Shown here piece after piece: positions 45,558-53,547 of a DNA stretch of 64,000 nucleotides. Location of the stretch: the NCBI GenBank assembly GCA_035634255.1, contig DASQDI010000063.1, positions 1 through 64,000 of the forward strand, read 5' to 3'. The notes below the pieces were generated by a model. That model saw nothing but the letters and a program-made list of their open reading frames with translations, searched no databases and had not been told where the DNA came from. The stretch is from DATLMR01 sp035634255. Its GTDB lineage: Bacteria > Acidobacteriota > Blastocatellia > UBA7656. A program made the translations under genes and the position numbers. Numbering within the stretch: position 1 is the first letter of the stretch; every line of letters starts with the position of its first letter.

Positions 45558-46679
45558 ATGTCCGAATCACAACCGGCGACTCAGGGGAAAGCGCACAGGT
45601 ACCCGTGCCCTGGGTGCGGCGCGGACCTGGCCTTCAGCCCGAAGGACGGCATGCTCTCGTGCCCGTATTGCGGGCGCACGGAGGCGATCCCCGCGAGCGT
45701 CGAAGAGGTCCGAGAGCGCTCGTACGAAGACTACCTGCGCCCCCGGCCGGATCAGCTTTCGACACTGGCGGCCGACGCCCTTGAAGTGAAGTGTACGGGT
45801 TGCGGAGCGACGGTCACGTTCACTCCCCCGGAGGTGGCGGGGGAGTGTTCTTTCTGCGGCAATAATCTCGTGGCTCAGCCGAAGGCGGCCGACCCGCTCG
45901 TCGCGCCGGAGGCCGTCCTGCCTTTCCAGATCACGGACAGGGAGGCTCAGGGATCGGTCACCAGATGGCTCTCATCCAGATGGTTCGCGCCCAACGCCTT
46001 AAAGAAGCTCGCATACCGCGAGGCCGTCGGCGGAATCTACCTCCCCTTCTGGACCTATGATACTCACACGACCACGCACTATTCGGGCCAAAGAGGCGAG
46101 CATTACTACGTCACCGAGAGCTATTATGAGACCGACGCGCAGGGCAGGCAGGTCGAGAAGACCCGGCAGGTGAGAAAGACGCGGTGGTATCCCGCTTCGG
46201 GCACGGTGGCCCGATGGTTCGACGACGTTCTCGTGCCCGCGACGGAGTCGGTCTCGCGGCCGAGACTGGCCTCGCTTGAGCCGTGGGACTTGGCTCTCTT
46301 AAAGCCCTACGAACCGGCCTACCTGTCCGGCTACAAGGCTCAGAGGTATCAGGTCGAGCTGGCCAGAGGGTTTGAGGAAGCCAAGGGCCTGATGTCCGGC
46401 GTGATCGAGGGGGACATCAGAAATGACATCGGAGGCGACGAGCAGCAGATCACGGACCTGGCGACCTCCTATTCAGCCATAGCCTTCAAGCACATCCTAC
46501 TGCCTGTCTATCTGGGCGCTTACCGGTTCAACAATAAAATCTATCAGGTGATGATCAACGCCCGGACCGGAGAAGTACAGGGCGACCGCCCATATAGTGT
46601 CTGGAAGATCACCCTGTTCATACTCCTTATAGTCCTCGTGGTCGGAATCATCGTCTTCCTGACTCAGGACCAGCAATGA
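45558..46679 (+). CDS. Zinc-ribbon protein with C-terminal membrane anchor
   Basis: A 373-residue protein. Two zinc ribbons sit at the N-terminus: CPGCGADLAFSPKDGMLSCPYCG (about 17-40) and CTGCGATVTFTPPEVAGECSFCG (about 77-100). A soluble domain follows, with a striking Tyr/Thr/His-rich stretch (GGIYLPFWTYDTHTTTHYSGQRGEHYYVTESYYETD, about 155-190). It ends in one membrane helix, about 349-368 (WKITLFILLIVLVVGIIVFL). Homologues are often mislabelled as primosomal or helicase proteins because of the ribbons; there is no helicase motif. The tail-anchored layout suggests a membrane-attached adaptor. Function unknown. Confidence 0.78.
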   Translation: MSESQPATQGKAHRYPCPGCGADLAFSPKDGMLSCPYCGRTEAIPASVEEVRERSYEDYLRPRPDQLSTLAADALEVKCTGCGATVTFTPPEVAGECSFCGNNLVAQPKAADPLVAPEAVLPFQITDREAQGSVTRWLSSRWFAPNALKKLAYREAVGGIYLPFWTYDTHTTTHYSGQRGEHYYVTESYYETDAQGRQVEKTRQVRKTRWYPASGTVARWFDDVLVPATESVSRPRLASLEPWDLALLKPYEPAYLSGYKAQRYQVELARGFEEAKGLMSGVIEGDIRNDIGGDEQQITDLATSYSAIAFKHILLPVYLGAYRFNNKIYQVMINARTGEVQGDRPYSVWKITLFILLIVLVVGIIVFLTQDQQ

Positions 46680-46728
46680 TCGGCCATGAACGGGTCGGCG
46701 GGAGGCGGAGGGCTTTCGGGTTGTCAGT

Positions 46729-46757
46729 TTGGAGCCGGGTCTGACTCCCTGTATAAT
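46729..46757 (+). promoter_or_regulatory. Promoter of mqnE
   Basis: TTGGAG (46729-46734), 17-bp spacer, perfect TATAAT (46752-46757). It shows that the gene must start downstream, at 46810, and not in the open frame beginning at 46729. Confidence 0.7.
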
Positions 46758-46809
46758 CCCGATTGAGATTTCGATCAAAGATTGTTTCGATTGCCCCGTG
46801 GAGACAGTG

Positions 46810-48000
46810 ATGAATCTGAGTACCATTTCGACGAATCTTAAAGATATTGCTGAGAAGGTTGAGAGCGGCGAGCGCCTCTCTTTCGATGAAGGGTTGAGGT
46901 TATTTCAGTCGGACGATCTGATCTCCATCGGAGCCCTGGCGAATCTCGTGCGGGAGCGCGTGAACGGCGACATCACCTACTTCAACGTCAATCGGCATTT
47001 GAACTACACCAACGTCTGCGTTTCGGACTGTTCCTTCTGCGGCTTCTACCGCAGGGTGAGGCACCCCGAGGCGTACGACTGGACCGTGGAAGAGTGCGTC
47101 GAAATCGCGGGAAAAGCCTACGAAGAGGGCGCGCGCGAGCTTCACATCGTCGGAGGTCTTCACCCCCGCCTGCAGTTCGACTACTACACCTCACTTTTAA
47201 GCGAGTTGAAGCGGAACTTTCCCGACATGCATCTCAAAGCCTTCACGATGGTGGAGCTGGACCACTTCGTTCGCACGTGCAGGATGACGGACGAGGAAGT
47301 GATCGAGGGATTGAAAGCGGCCGGCCTAGACAGTTGCCCCGGCGGCGGGGCGGAGATATTGCGCGAGCCGACCAGGAGCCGGATTTGCGCTCACAAGACT
47401 TCGGGGGAGCGGTGGCTTGAGCTCTCCGAGAAAGTTCATCGGAGCAATATCAAAACAAACGCGACGATGCTTTATGGGCACATCGAATCATTCGAAGACC
47501 GGGTCGATCATCTAGTCCAACTGAGAGAACTACAGGACAGAACGAACGGGTTTATGTGTTTCATCCCCCTCGCCTTCCACCCCGAAGGCACCGCGATTTC
47601 ACACCTTCCCGGACCGTCGGGGATCGACAGCTTAAAGACCATCGCCGTGTCTCGGTTGATGCTGGACAACATCCCGCACATTAAAGCTTACTGGGTGATG
47701 CTCGGTAAAAACCTCGCGCAGGTTGCCCTCCGGTTCGGGGCCGACGACCTGGACGGGACGATAAACGAAGGCGGCTCACTGATGGAGTCGTATCTGGCCG
47801 AGGGCAACAACAATCAGTTGACCCTCCCACAGATTCAGGACCTTATTCGCGGCGCGGGGAGAATCCCGGTCGAGCGGGACACGGTCTATAACCCCATCGT
47901 TCGGCAGGCTCCGGTCAATGAGCGGCCCGAGGCGTCGAGCCGCCGCAGTCTGAGAGTGCTCGGCCAGGTCGCGAGCGACGAAGCGTCGAGTTCCGCTTAG
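46810..48000 (+). CDS. mqnE: Aminodeoxyfutalosine synthase (radical SAM)
   Basis: A 396-residue radical-SAM enzyme of the futalosine pathway for menaquinone. It joins 3-(1-carboxyvinyloxy)benzoate to the adenosyl radical, giving 6-amino-6-deoxyfutalosine. The cluster motif CVSDCSFCGFYRR (C-x3-C-x2-C) and the family block RHLNYTNVCVSDC are clear. So are HIVGGLHPRLQFDYYTSLL, PGGGAEIL and the C-terminal LDNIPHIKAYWVMLG. The start at 46810 follows GTGGAGAC and lies downstream of the promoter. The last 30 residues are a non-conserved Ser/Arg-rich tail. Other mqn genes are not in the window. The gene implies respiration through menaquinone. Confidence 0.95.
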   Translation: MNLSTISTNLKDIAEKVESGERLSFDEGLRLFQSDDLISIGALANLVRERVNGDITYFNVNRHLNYTNVCVSDCSFCGFYRRVRHPEAYDWTVEECVEIAGKAYEEGARELHIVGGLHPRLQFDYYTSLLSELKRNFPDMHLKAFTMVELDHFVRTCRMTDEEVIEGLKAAGLDSCPGGGAEILREPTRSRICAHKTSGERWLELSEKVHRSNIKTNATMLYGHIESFEDRVDHLVQLRELQDRTNGFMCFIPLAFHPEGTAISHLPGPSGIDSLKTIAVSRLMLDNIPHIKAYWVMLGKNLAQVALRFGADDLDGTINEGGSLMESYLAEGNNNQLTLPQIQDLIRGAGRIPVERDTVYNPIVRQAPVNERPEASSRRSLRVLGQVASDEASSSA

Positions 48001-48056
48001 GCCGGTTTGCAGGCGAAGACCTTATTGTAAATAGATTCGTAATTGACTTAATCGAT

Positions 48057-49085
48057 CTAAGGCGTCAATACCACCTTCCCAAACTGAGCCCTGTCCTGAA
48101 TAGCACGGTGGGCATCCGCGGCCTGCTCTAGCGGGAGCACTCTGTCAACGACGGCTTTGAGAGAGCCGTCTTCGAAGAATTTCAGCATATTCACCAGCTC
48201 ATATTTCGAGCCCATGTAAGAACCGATCACGCTGATCTGCTTTGAAAAAAGATACCTGATGTCGAGGTTGCCGTTGTAGCCGGAAGTCGCGCCGCAGGTC
48301 ACGAGCCTGCCGCCGCGAACCAGACTCCGGACGCTTTTCTCCCAAGTCCCTTCTCCCGTGTGCTCGAAGACAACGTCCACTCCGCGCTTGTCGGTCAGGC
48401 GGCGCACTTCGTCGAGGAAATCCTTTTGGGTGTAATTGATGACTTCGTCTGCCCCGAGGGCCGTCGCTTTCCCGAGCTTTTCGTCCGAGCTTGCGGTAGT
48501 AATAACCCTCGCGCCCAGCAATTTGGCTATCTGAATTGCGGCTATGCCGACTCCGCTTCCGGCCGCATGGACGAGCACCGACTCCCCCGCTTGCAAATTC
48601 ACCCGATTCACCAGCATGTGCCATGCGGTTATGAATACCAGAGGGAGCGAAGCGGCCTCTTCAAAACTCATGTTTCGGGGCTTAGGCAGTACATTAAAAG
48701 AAGGGGCTTTAACGAATTCGGCATAACCTCCGGGAATCCTGGACCCGAGAAGATTATAATTTGCACACAGGTTGTCCTTGCCTGCTAAGCAATACTCACA
48801 ATGCATGCAGGAGACTCCGGGTGAAAGCATCACTTCATCTCCGGGGCGGGCATTCTCAACCAACCGGCCAGTCTTTTCGACCACTCCGGCGATGTCGGAC
48901 CCAAGGGTGTGGGGGAAAGGCAGCTTGAGCCCCGGCAGTCCCCCCCTGATCCATATATCGAGATGATTCAGAGCGCAGGCTTTGACCCGAACCAGAACCT
49001 CGTCCTCTGAAATTTCAGGCTCGGGCAGTTGGGTAAACTCCAAAACCTCTTCGGAGCCGTGCTGGTTGATGACAACAGCCTTCAT
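48057..49085 (-). CDS. Zinc-type medium-chain alcohol dehydrogenase/quinone reductase
   Basis: A 342-residue MDR-superfamily oxidoreductase. N-terminal GroES-like domain with LNHLDIWIRGGLPGLKLPFPHTLGSDIAGVV and a four-cysteine structural-zinc lobe (CMHCEYCLAGKDNLC, residues 93-107). The Rossmann fold has VLVHAAGSGVGIAAIQIAKLLGARV. The catalytic-zinc cysteine position near residue 38 is Asn-His rather than Cys, so this looks like the quinone-oxidoreductase-like subgroup that keeps the structural zinc. NADP(H) dependence is likely. GAGGAGGG precedes the ATG. It converges with mqnE; no functional link is evident. Confidence 0.9.
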   Translation of the reverse strand: MKAVVINQHGSEEVLEFTQLPEPEISEDEVLVRVKACALNHLDIWIRGGLPGLKLPFPHTLGSDIAGVVEKTGRLVENARPGDEVMLSPGVSCMHCEYCLAGKDNLCANYNLLGSRIPGGYAEFVKAPSFNVLPKPRNMSFEEAASLPLVFITAWHMLVNRVNLQAGESVLVHAAGSGVGIAAIQIAKLLGARVITTASSDEKLGKATALGADEVINYTQKDFLDEVRRLTDKRGVDVVFEHTGEGTWEKSVRSLVRGGRLVTCGATSGYNGNLDIRYLFSKQISVIGSYMGSKYELVNMLKFFEDGSLKAVVDRVLPLEQAADAHRAIQDRAQFGKVVLTP

Positions 49086-49306
49086 TAAACCCTCCTCGGG
49101 CGGTCGAGTTATTACCTCAATATGAGGAGAAGGATAACACCGCGCGGAAAGGCTAGCAATCTGGTCTAATAAAGGCGCGGGCGAGAAAATAAGGGGCTTT
49201 TCAGCGGGTCGTTAACCGGTACGGGAGGGTTGCTCGGAGGACCCACGGAGTCTCTATGGCGTTGCGGACTCCGCGGGCCCTTGATAAACAACTTGAGGTT
49301 AATTGA

Positions 49307-49666
49307 TTATTCCATTTGCAGCGCGACGTTTAATCCCTTCAGCTCGATCCGGCGGACCAGCAGGGAGCCATCTTCGGCCGCGACGAAAATAACCGCACTG
49401 TCGGAAGCATCTTTCCCGAGCGGAACCAGCTTGTAGTTTGACTTCGCCACCTCGCGCCCATCCTTGAGCACCGCGAGTTCCCCTTCTTTCTCTTTATCGA
49501 AGGTAATCGTGTATTTTCCCTGCGTGACCTTCTGCCCCCCGACCGTGGCTTCGCGCGAAAAAGTTATTGAGCGCGAAGTGTCCTGGCCGAACGCGGGAAC
49601 GACAGTCAATACGGCAAAGGCCAACGCGATAAGAGACCCCGAAGCCTTGAACAATCCTCTTTTCAT
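49307..49666 (-). CDS. Small exported protein, function unknown
   Basis: A 119-residue protein with a clear signal peptide (basic start, GSLIALAFAVLTVVPAFGQ, cut after AFG). The mature part is a single beta-rich domain: SREATVGGQKVTQGKYTITFDKEKEGELAVLKDGREVAKSNYKLVPL. This style, a cargo-like VxxGKYxIxF domain with a charged loop, is common in exported proteins of Acidobacteriota. I know no biochemical function. AAAGGAG lies six bases before the ATG at 49666; the GTG one codon earlier is less well placed. A GC hairpin at about 49239-49277 follows. Confidence 0.75.
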   Translation of the reverse strand: MKRGLFKASGSLIALAFAVLTVVPAFGQDTSRSITFSREATVGGQKVTQGKYTITFDKEKEGELAVLKDGREVAKSNYKLVPLGKDASDSAVIFVAAEDGSLLVRRIELKGLNVALQME

Positions 49667-49876
49667 CACTTTCTCCTTTCAATCATTATCAATGCTTCCC
49701 TATTCCAGACGCTTCAGAATAGCAATACGGTGAAGTCGAACTCAAGTTCGCAATTATATTTCTGAAGTATGACTCATATTCTTAAGAAATATTTTGAATA
49801 AAAATTCAGTTGTTGATATAATCCGGCTCAAACTAAGGTAAGAAAATAAGTTAGGTTAAACGGGGGAAGGCTGTTT

Positions 49877-50503
49877 ATGGTTGTTGGCACGGCATCGGGG
49901 CCGAAGCAGGCTCGGAGCAAGCAGACGAAAGAGAAGATCGTTCAGGCGGCCATTCATCTATTTCAGGAGCGGGGGTATGAGAAGACCACTTCGAATGAAA
50001 TAGCACAGCATGCGGGCGTGAGCGTTGGCTCTTTTTATGTCTACTTCAGCGATAAGAGGCAGCTACTGCTGAGTATATTCGACAGGCTGGCCGATGAGCT
50101 TTTCAAGAACATCTTTGACGGTTTGAAACCCGAGCATCTTTTCGAGTCAGATTTCAGAAACAGGATAAGGCAAGCGGTCGCAAATACCATCATCGACAAG
50201 CAAAAAAATGTCGGCCTTCACCGAGTCATCTGTGAGCTTCTGTTGAAAGACCCCGAATTCAGCACGCGGCATAAAGCCGTTATGAAGCGGTCCATCTCGC
50301 GGCTTCAGGAACTCATCTCGCTCGCAAACAAAGCGGGTCTGACCTGGGAGATCGACGTTGAGGCGGCTGCATTTGTCGTCCACAGGGTCGTGTTCGACCT
50401 GTCACAGGATTACGTAACAGGGGGCTGCGAATTCGATCAGGACCGCGCCATCGATTCATTGAGCGACATGATCTACAGGTACCTGTTCAAGCCCAGAGGC
50501 TAG
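49877..50503 (+). CDS. TetR/AcrR-family transcription regulator
   Basis: A 208-residue regulator. The N-terminal helix-turn-helix is textbook: TKEKIVQAAIHLFQERGYEKTTSNEIAQHAGVSVGSFYVYFSDKRQLLLSIFDRLADEL (residues 17-75). The C-terminal ligand domain is helical, with SISRLQELISLANKAGLTWEIDVEAAAFVVHRVVF as in AcrR/FadR-like members. GGGGAAGG precedes the ATG. Its stop codon TAG (50501-50503) and the minus-strand stop of the next gene share the palindrome CTAG. The nearest divergent gene is the small exported protein, a possible target, but no operator could be read. Confidence 0.93.
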   Translation: MVVGTASGPKQARSKQTKEKIVQAAIHLFQERGYEKTTSNEIAQHAGVSVGSFYVYFSDKRQLLLSIFDRLADELFKNIFDGLKPEHLFESDFRNRIRQAVANTIIDKQKNVGLHRVICELLLKDPEFSTRHKAVMKRSISRLQELISLANKAGLTWEIDVEAAAFVVHRVVFDLSQDYVTGGCEFDQDRAIDSLSDMIYRYLFKPRG

Positions 50504-50814
50504 CCTTCCCCATTTATCAAATCTACTTTCAGGTTGGAGCTGACATCCGTGATTACGAGACCCGGCCGAACGTACATGCGGCAGGCCAGAGCGCTTTTAA
50601 TATCCCCGCCTTCTGCCCTGTACCAGACGAGGCAGTTGGTGCAGTCGCCGTTCCAGCAATAATCTCCGACGGAAACGGAGTCCATCTTTATAAACTGAAA
50701 GCACCTGAGCAGTTTATTATTCTCGGGCACGGCCGCGCGACTGTTGCAGATTTCAATCTCGACGAGGCTGTTGAAAGATTCGAAGAGCCCTTCCCTCCAG
50801 GTCGCTTCGCTCAT
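50500..50814 (-). CDS. Small 2Fe-2S ferredoxin-like protein
   Basis: A 104-residue protein starting at the ATG at 50814 (GGGAGA six bases upstream); 24 extra in-frame codons upstream look non-coding. It has the plant-type cluster spacing C-x4-C-x2-C followed by a distal Cys: GDYCWNGDCTNCLVWY then ALACRMYV (about residues 53-80). Strand order around it (LVEIEICNSRAAVPE; VRPGLVITDVSSNLKVDL) is ferredoxin-like. It may pass electrons to an enzyme encoded elsewhere. Tail-to-tail with the TetR gene, overlapping by 3 bp at a shared CTAG. A different metal site cannot be excluded. Confidence 0.72.
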   Translation of the reverse strand: MSEATWREGLFESFNSLVEIEICNSRAAVPENNKLLRCFQFIKMDSVSVGDYCWNGDCTNCLVWYRAEGGDIKSALACRMYVRPGLVITDVSSNLKVDLINGEG

Positions 50815-51144
50815 TATTGATCTCCCGTAGGGGCGGATTTTCCAAGGGGGTTGCGGAGATTCTACATAAGTGCAGGGCTTTCTCAAAACAATTTTTCACC
50901 AACCCTCACGGGCCGCTTGCCTCGCCCGAAAAGTTAAAATAAAAATTATTATCAACTGGCCATTGAAAGTCTGCTCTTATAAAGATTCGAAGGTAAGCGG
51001 TAAGGCTCTTCAAGCCATGAAGGCGAGCACAGATTCACCTTGACATCACACGTGAGCGACTATAAATTCCCAACAACTGATGGCAATCTTTCCAACTATT
51101 TGCGCCGGGGCAGTTCAAGTTCAATCTTTGCGGGAGATTATGGA
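50815..51144. other. 330-bp intergenic region between ferredoxin-like gene and rpiA
   Basis: AT-rich. Its left part must hold the promoter of the minus-strand gene; its right part holds the rpiA promoter (TTGACA at 51040). An in-frame extension of rpiA runs through it but starts inside the -35 box and has no ribosome-binding site. I see no RNA gene or other coding frame. Confidence 0.5.
51040..51066 (+). promoter_or_regulatory. Candidate rpiA promoter
   Basis: TTGACA (51040-51045) and TATAAA (51061-51066), spaced 15 bp, somewhat short. They lie 79 bp before the chosen rpiA start. TCACACGTGA, an 8-10 bp inverted repeat (TCACACGTGA reads TCACGTGTGA in reverse), lies in the spacer. Confidence 0.45.
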
Positions 51145-51852
51145 ATGAAATGGTCTTCACGAATACTAACGAATATGCAGTGGTCCGGCCCAATAAGTAA
51201 CAGAGCAGATAAAGAGGAAGTCGCGAACGAGATAGCATTAAAGGTTAAAGAGAACGACGTTATTGGAATCGGGTCAGGCTCGACCTGCTTCCTCGCCATT
51301 CAGGCGATTGGGGCACGCATAAAGGCAGAAGGCATTAAATGCACGGGGATTCCTACTTCAGCCGAAGTAGCCCTCGCCTGCGCCTCCGAGGGGATACCCA
51401 CAGCAACTCTCATGCAGGTCAGGCCCGACTGGTCGTTTGACGGAGCGGATGAGGTCGACCCGGCGCGAAATCTGATAAAGGGCCGGGGCGGAGCGATGTT
51501 CAGGGAAAAGATTTTAATCAGCGCTGCCGGTAAGACATTTATTTTAATCGACAAATCCAAACTCGTTTCAAGGCTCGGCGAGAAGTTTCCCATCCCCATC
51601 GAGCTAGCGCCCGAGGCAGTCCATATAGTTGAAGAGAATCTCTACAGACTCGGGGCCGTTGATGTGTCGCTCAGACTGGCCGTTAAAAAAGACGGGCCGG
51701 TGATTACTGAGAACGGCAATTTCATCTTCGACACGCGCTTCAATAACATCGGAGACTCTCTCGAAAAAGAGATCAAGAGCATCACGGGTGTAATAGAATC
51801 GGGCCTGTTTTTGAACTACCCGATAGATTTATTGATCGCCGGCGATAAATGA
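51145..51852 (+). CDS. rpiA: Ribose-5-phosphate isomerase A
   Basis: A 235-residue RpiA that interconverts ribose-5-phosphate and ribulose-5-phosphate in the pentose phosphate pathway. Signature blocks: IGIGSGSTCFLAI (phosphate loop), GIPTSAEV, SFDGADEVDPARNLIKGRGGAMFREKI with the catalytic Asp/Glu/Lys set, and GNFIFDTRFNNIGD. I choose the ATG at 51145, preceded by GGGAGA; this gives the normal family length, while the frame opening at 51040 would place the start in the promoter. A second ATG at 51175 (MQWSG) is also possible. Confidence 0.95.
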   Translation: MKWSSRILTNMQWSGPISNRADKEEVANEIALKVKENDVIGIGSGSTCFLAIQAIGARIKAEGIKCTGIPTSAEVALACASEGIPTATLMQVRPDWSFDGADEVDPARNLIKGRGGAMFREKILISAAGKTFILIDKSKLVSRLGEKFPIPIELAPEAVHIVEENLYRLGAVDVSLRLAVKKDGPVITENGNFIFDTRFNNIGDSLEKEIKSITGVIESGLFLNYPIDLLIAGDK

Positions 51853-51897
51853 CCCCCACTCCCCTTGCGTTATGATTTGAATTCTCTGGCCTCAGAC

Positions 51898-51926
51898 TTG
51901 GCAGCCCCTTTTTGCTTTGGTACACT
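51898..51926 (+). promoter_or_regulatory. Promoter of the glutaredoxin-like gene
   Basis: TTGGCA (51898-51903), 17-bp spacer, TACACT (51921-51926). It gives the gene its own start of transcription about 40 bp before the TTG start codon. Confidence 0.55.
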
Positions 51927-51972
51927 AGCCGCGTGTCGCTTGTCGAGATGAGAGAATCTGGAGGTAAATTCA

Positions 51973-52200
51973 TTGAGCCTTATACTTTATACCAAGCCGG
52001 GGTGTCCATACTGCGCGAAGGCGAGGGAGTATTACACGACTCATGGGATCCCTTTTGAGGATCGCAACGCGCAGGATAACAAAGTTTACAGGAGAGAGAT
52101 GCTTGCCTTCACAGACGGGGATCGGACTGTGCCGACAATCGTGGAAGACGGCAAGCTGAAACAGATTGGATGGGAAGGCCGGGGCTGAACCATTAGCTGA
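51973..52200 (+). CDS. Glutaredoxin-like Uxx-star-type protein; in-frame TGA at 52186 probably selenocysteine
   Basis: Starts with TTG, GGAGG eight bases upstream. Glutaredoxin/NrdH fold: LILYTKPGCPYCAKAREYY with CPYC at residues 11-14, then RREMLAFTDGDRTVPTIVEDG (cis-Pro motif TVP). It ends GWEGRG at a TGA (52186-52188), making 71 residues if TGA is a stop. Members of the Uxx-star family end in selenocysteine or cysteine a few residues from the C-terminus, after just such a Gly-rich GxGxG segment. Here TGA is followed by codons for Thr-Ile-Ser and a second TGA (52198-52200). A SECIS-like hairpin with a GGUC loop follows at once. Read-through would give 75 residues ending U-T-I-S. Selenocysteine genes (selABCD) are not in the window, so recoding is inferred. 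Confidence 0.7.
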
Positions 52201-52218
52201 TTCGGGCGGTCGCCCGAA
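52201..52218 (+). promoter_or_regulatory. Candidate bacterial SECIS element
   Basis: A perfect 7-bp stem TTCGGGC/GCCCGAA with the apical loop GGTC (52208-52211). The loop begins 20 nt after the TGA at 52186-52188. In Escherichia coli fdhF the same GGUC loop begins 19 nt after its UGA and is the SelB contact. No T run follows on either strand, so it is not an intrinsic terminator. Confidence 0.55.
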
Positions 52219-52277
52219 AACAAACTGTTCCAGTTCAACAAAAAGGCCCTTAAAACTGATAAATCAGGTTAGCGCTT

Positions 52278-52646
52278 ATGACAACAACTTCAGCAGCACC
52301 ACATTTCAAGGGGACTTACAAGGACCTGCTAACCGAAATGGCCGAGTTTATCGACGGCCTCTGGCAGGAACATGGCACTTCGTTCGTGAAAGCCGGCGAC
52401 GACCGGGTTTATGCTTTCGGGGGGAAAGGTTACGTGCTCGTGCTTGATGAGTCGAAGTGGGATGGCCTGGTCGAGTTAATCACACCCAAAGGCGCTTTGA
52501 GCATCAAGCCGGGCGATGACGGCCAGTATCAAGTGAGCTCAACAATTGCCGATGAAAAGACTATAAAACAGATTTTGAGAGATGGGATAGACGGTTTAAA
52601 GTCATATTACGACAACCGGTACTGGAGCACTCCCTCGCCTTCTTGA
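52278..52646 (+). CDS. Hypothetical 122-residue protein
   Basis: I do not recognise it. Soluble, no signal peptide or membrane helix. It is a mixed alpha/beta protein: helices FKGTYKDLLTEMAEFIDGLWQEH and TIKQILRDGIDGLKSYYDNRY bracket a strand-rich middle (DRVYAFGGKGYVLVLDESKWDGLVELITPKGALSIKPGDDGQYQVSS). The ribosome-binding site is weak. It lies 77 bp after the glutaredoxin-like gene on the same strand, and could be co-transcribed with it and the DUF72 gene 24 bp further on. Confidence 0.6.
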   Translation: MTTTSAAPHFKGTYKDLLTEMAEFIDGLWQEHGTSFVKAGDDRVYAFGGKGYVLVLDESKWDGLVELITPKGALSIKPGDDGQYQVSSTIADEKTIKQILRDGIDGLKSYYDNRYWSTPSPS

Positions 52647-52670
52647 AGGATAGACCAGGGATGATCAGTT

Positions 52671-53477
52671 ATGAAGGCAAGGATATATCTGGGCACTCAG
52701 GGGTGGAATTACGAGGGATGGGCAGGATCGTTTTATCCGTCGAGTACAAAGAGTAAAGAGACGCTCGGGTTATACGCGAAGATATTTGATTCGGTGGAGA
52801 TTGATTCGACGTTTTACGCAGTCCCCGCCGAAGGCTCAGTGAGAGGGTGGGCGGAAAGAACACCTTCGGGCTTCAAATTCTCAGCTAAACTCCCTTCCGA
52901 AATCACCCATAAGAACAGGTTGCAGGACTCTAAGCCCATTCTCGATCACTTCATTCAACGAATCAGCTTGCTTGGAGATAAGCTTGGCTGCATTCTTATC
53001 CAGCTCCCTCCGGATTTCTCTCCCGCCGAGCGAAATTCCCTGTCAGCTTTCCTGAAGCTGCTCCCTAAGAATCCGCGGTTTGCCATAGAGTTCAGAGACC
53101 CGAAATGGGTAAGCAGTGAAACGTTGGAGGAGTTGAGAAGTTATAATGTCGCGTTCACTCTGGCAGACGGCCGCTGGATCAACAGGGACGTGAGTATCTC
53201 CATCGCGGATCAACCTACCGCCGATTTCTCTTATTTGCGGTGGCTCGGCCCGAGGGATTTGACAGACTTCAGCCGAATCCAGATAGACCGCGCTAAAGAA
53301 CTTAAGCGATGGGCAGATGCGGTTGAGAATTTAACTCCGAAGGTATCAACCATATTCGGTTACTTCAACAATCACTTTCAGGGTCATTCGCCAGCCAGTT
53401 GTAACATCTTTAAAGCAATGTTGAAGCTTCCGATTGTTGAGCCATCCAGCCTTATAGTTCAGCCCTCGTTATTTTAG
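52671..53477 (+). CDS. DUF72-family TIM-barrel protein
   Basis: A 268-residue DUF72 protein (YecE-like). Family marks are IYLGTQGWNYEGWAGSFYPSSTKSKETLGLYAKIFDSVEIDSTFYAVP at the N-terminus, then WAERTPSGFKFSAKLPSEITH, LPPDFSP, FAIEFRDPKWV and the C-terminal YFNNHFQGHSPASC. The fold is a TIM barrel with a likely metal or phosphate site, but no activity has been firmly established for the family. The start ATG follows AGGGATG. It converges with ygfZ, 70 bp apart. Confidence 0.93.
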   Translation: MKARIYLGTQGWNYEGWAGSFYPSSTKSKETLGLYAKIFDSVEIDSTFYAVPAEGSVRGWAERTPSGFKFSAKLPSEITHKNRLQDSKPILDHFIQRISLLGDKLGCILIQLPPDFSPAERNSLSAFLKLLPKNPRFAIEFRDPKWVSSETLEELRSYNVAFTLADGRWINRDVSISIADQPTADFSYLRWLGPRDLTDFSRIQIDRAKELKRWADAVENLTPKVSTIFGYFNNHFQGHSPASCNIFKAMLKLPIVEPSSLIVQPSLF

Positions 53478-53547
53478 AATAAACCCTTAAAGTTTAAGTT
53501 AAGATATTGCCTCTAAAGTTCAATCTCAAAGAAGCTTATCAAATACT

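Noticed and set aside
46729..46809. 27 extra codons on mqnE
   Set aside because: They overlap a consensus-like promoter at 46729-46757.
51040..51144. 35 extra codons on rpiA
   Set aside because: The first codon is part of a TTGACA box and the added residues do not resemble RpiA.
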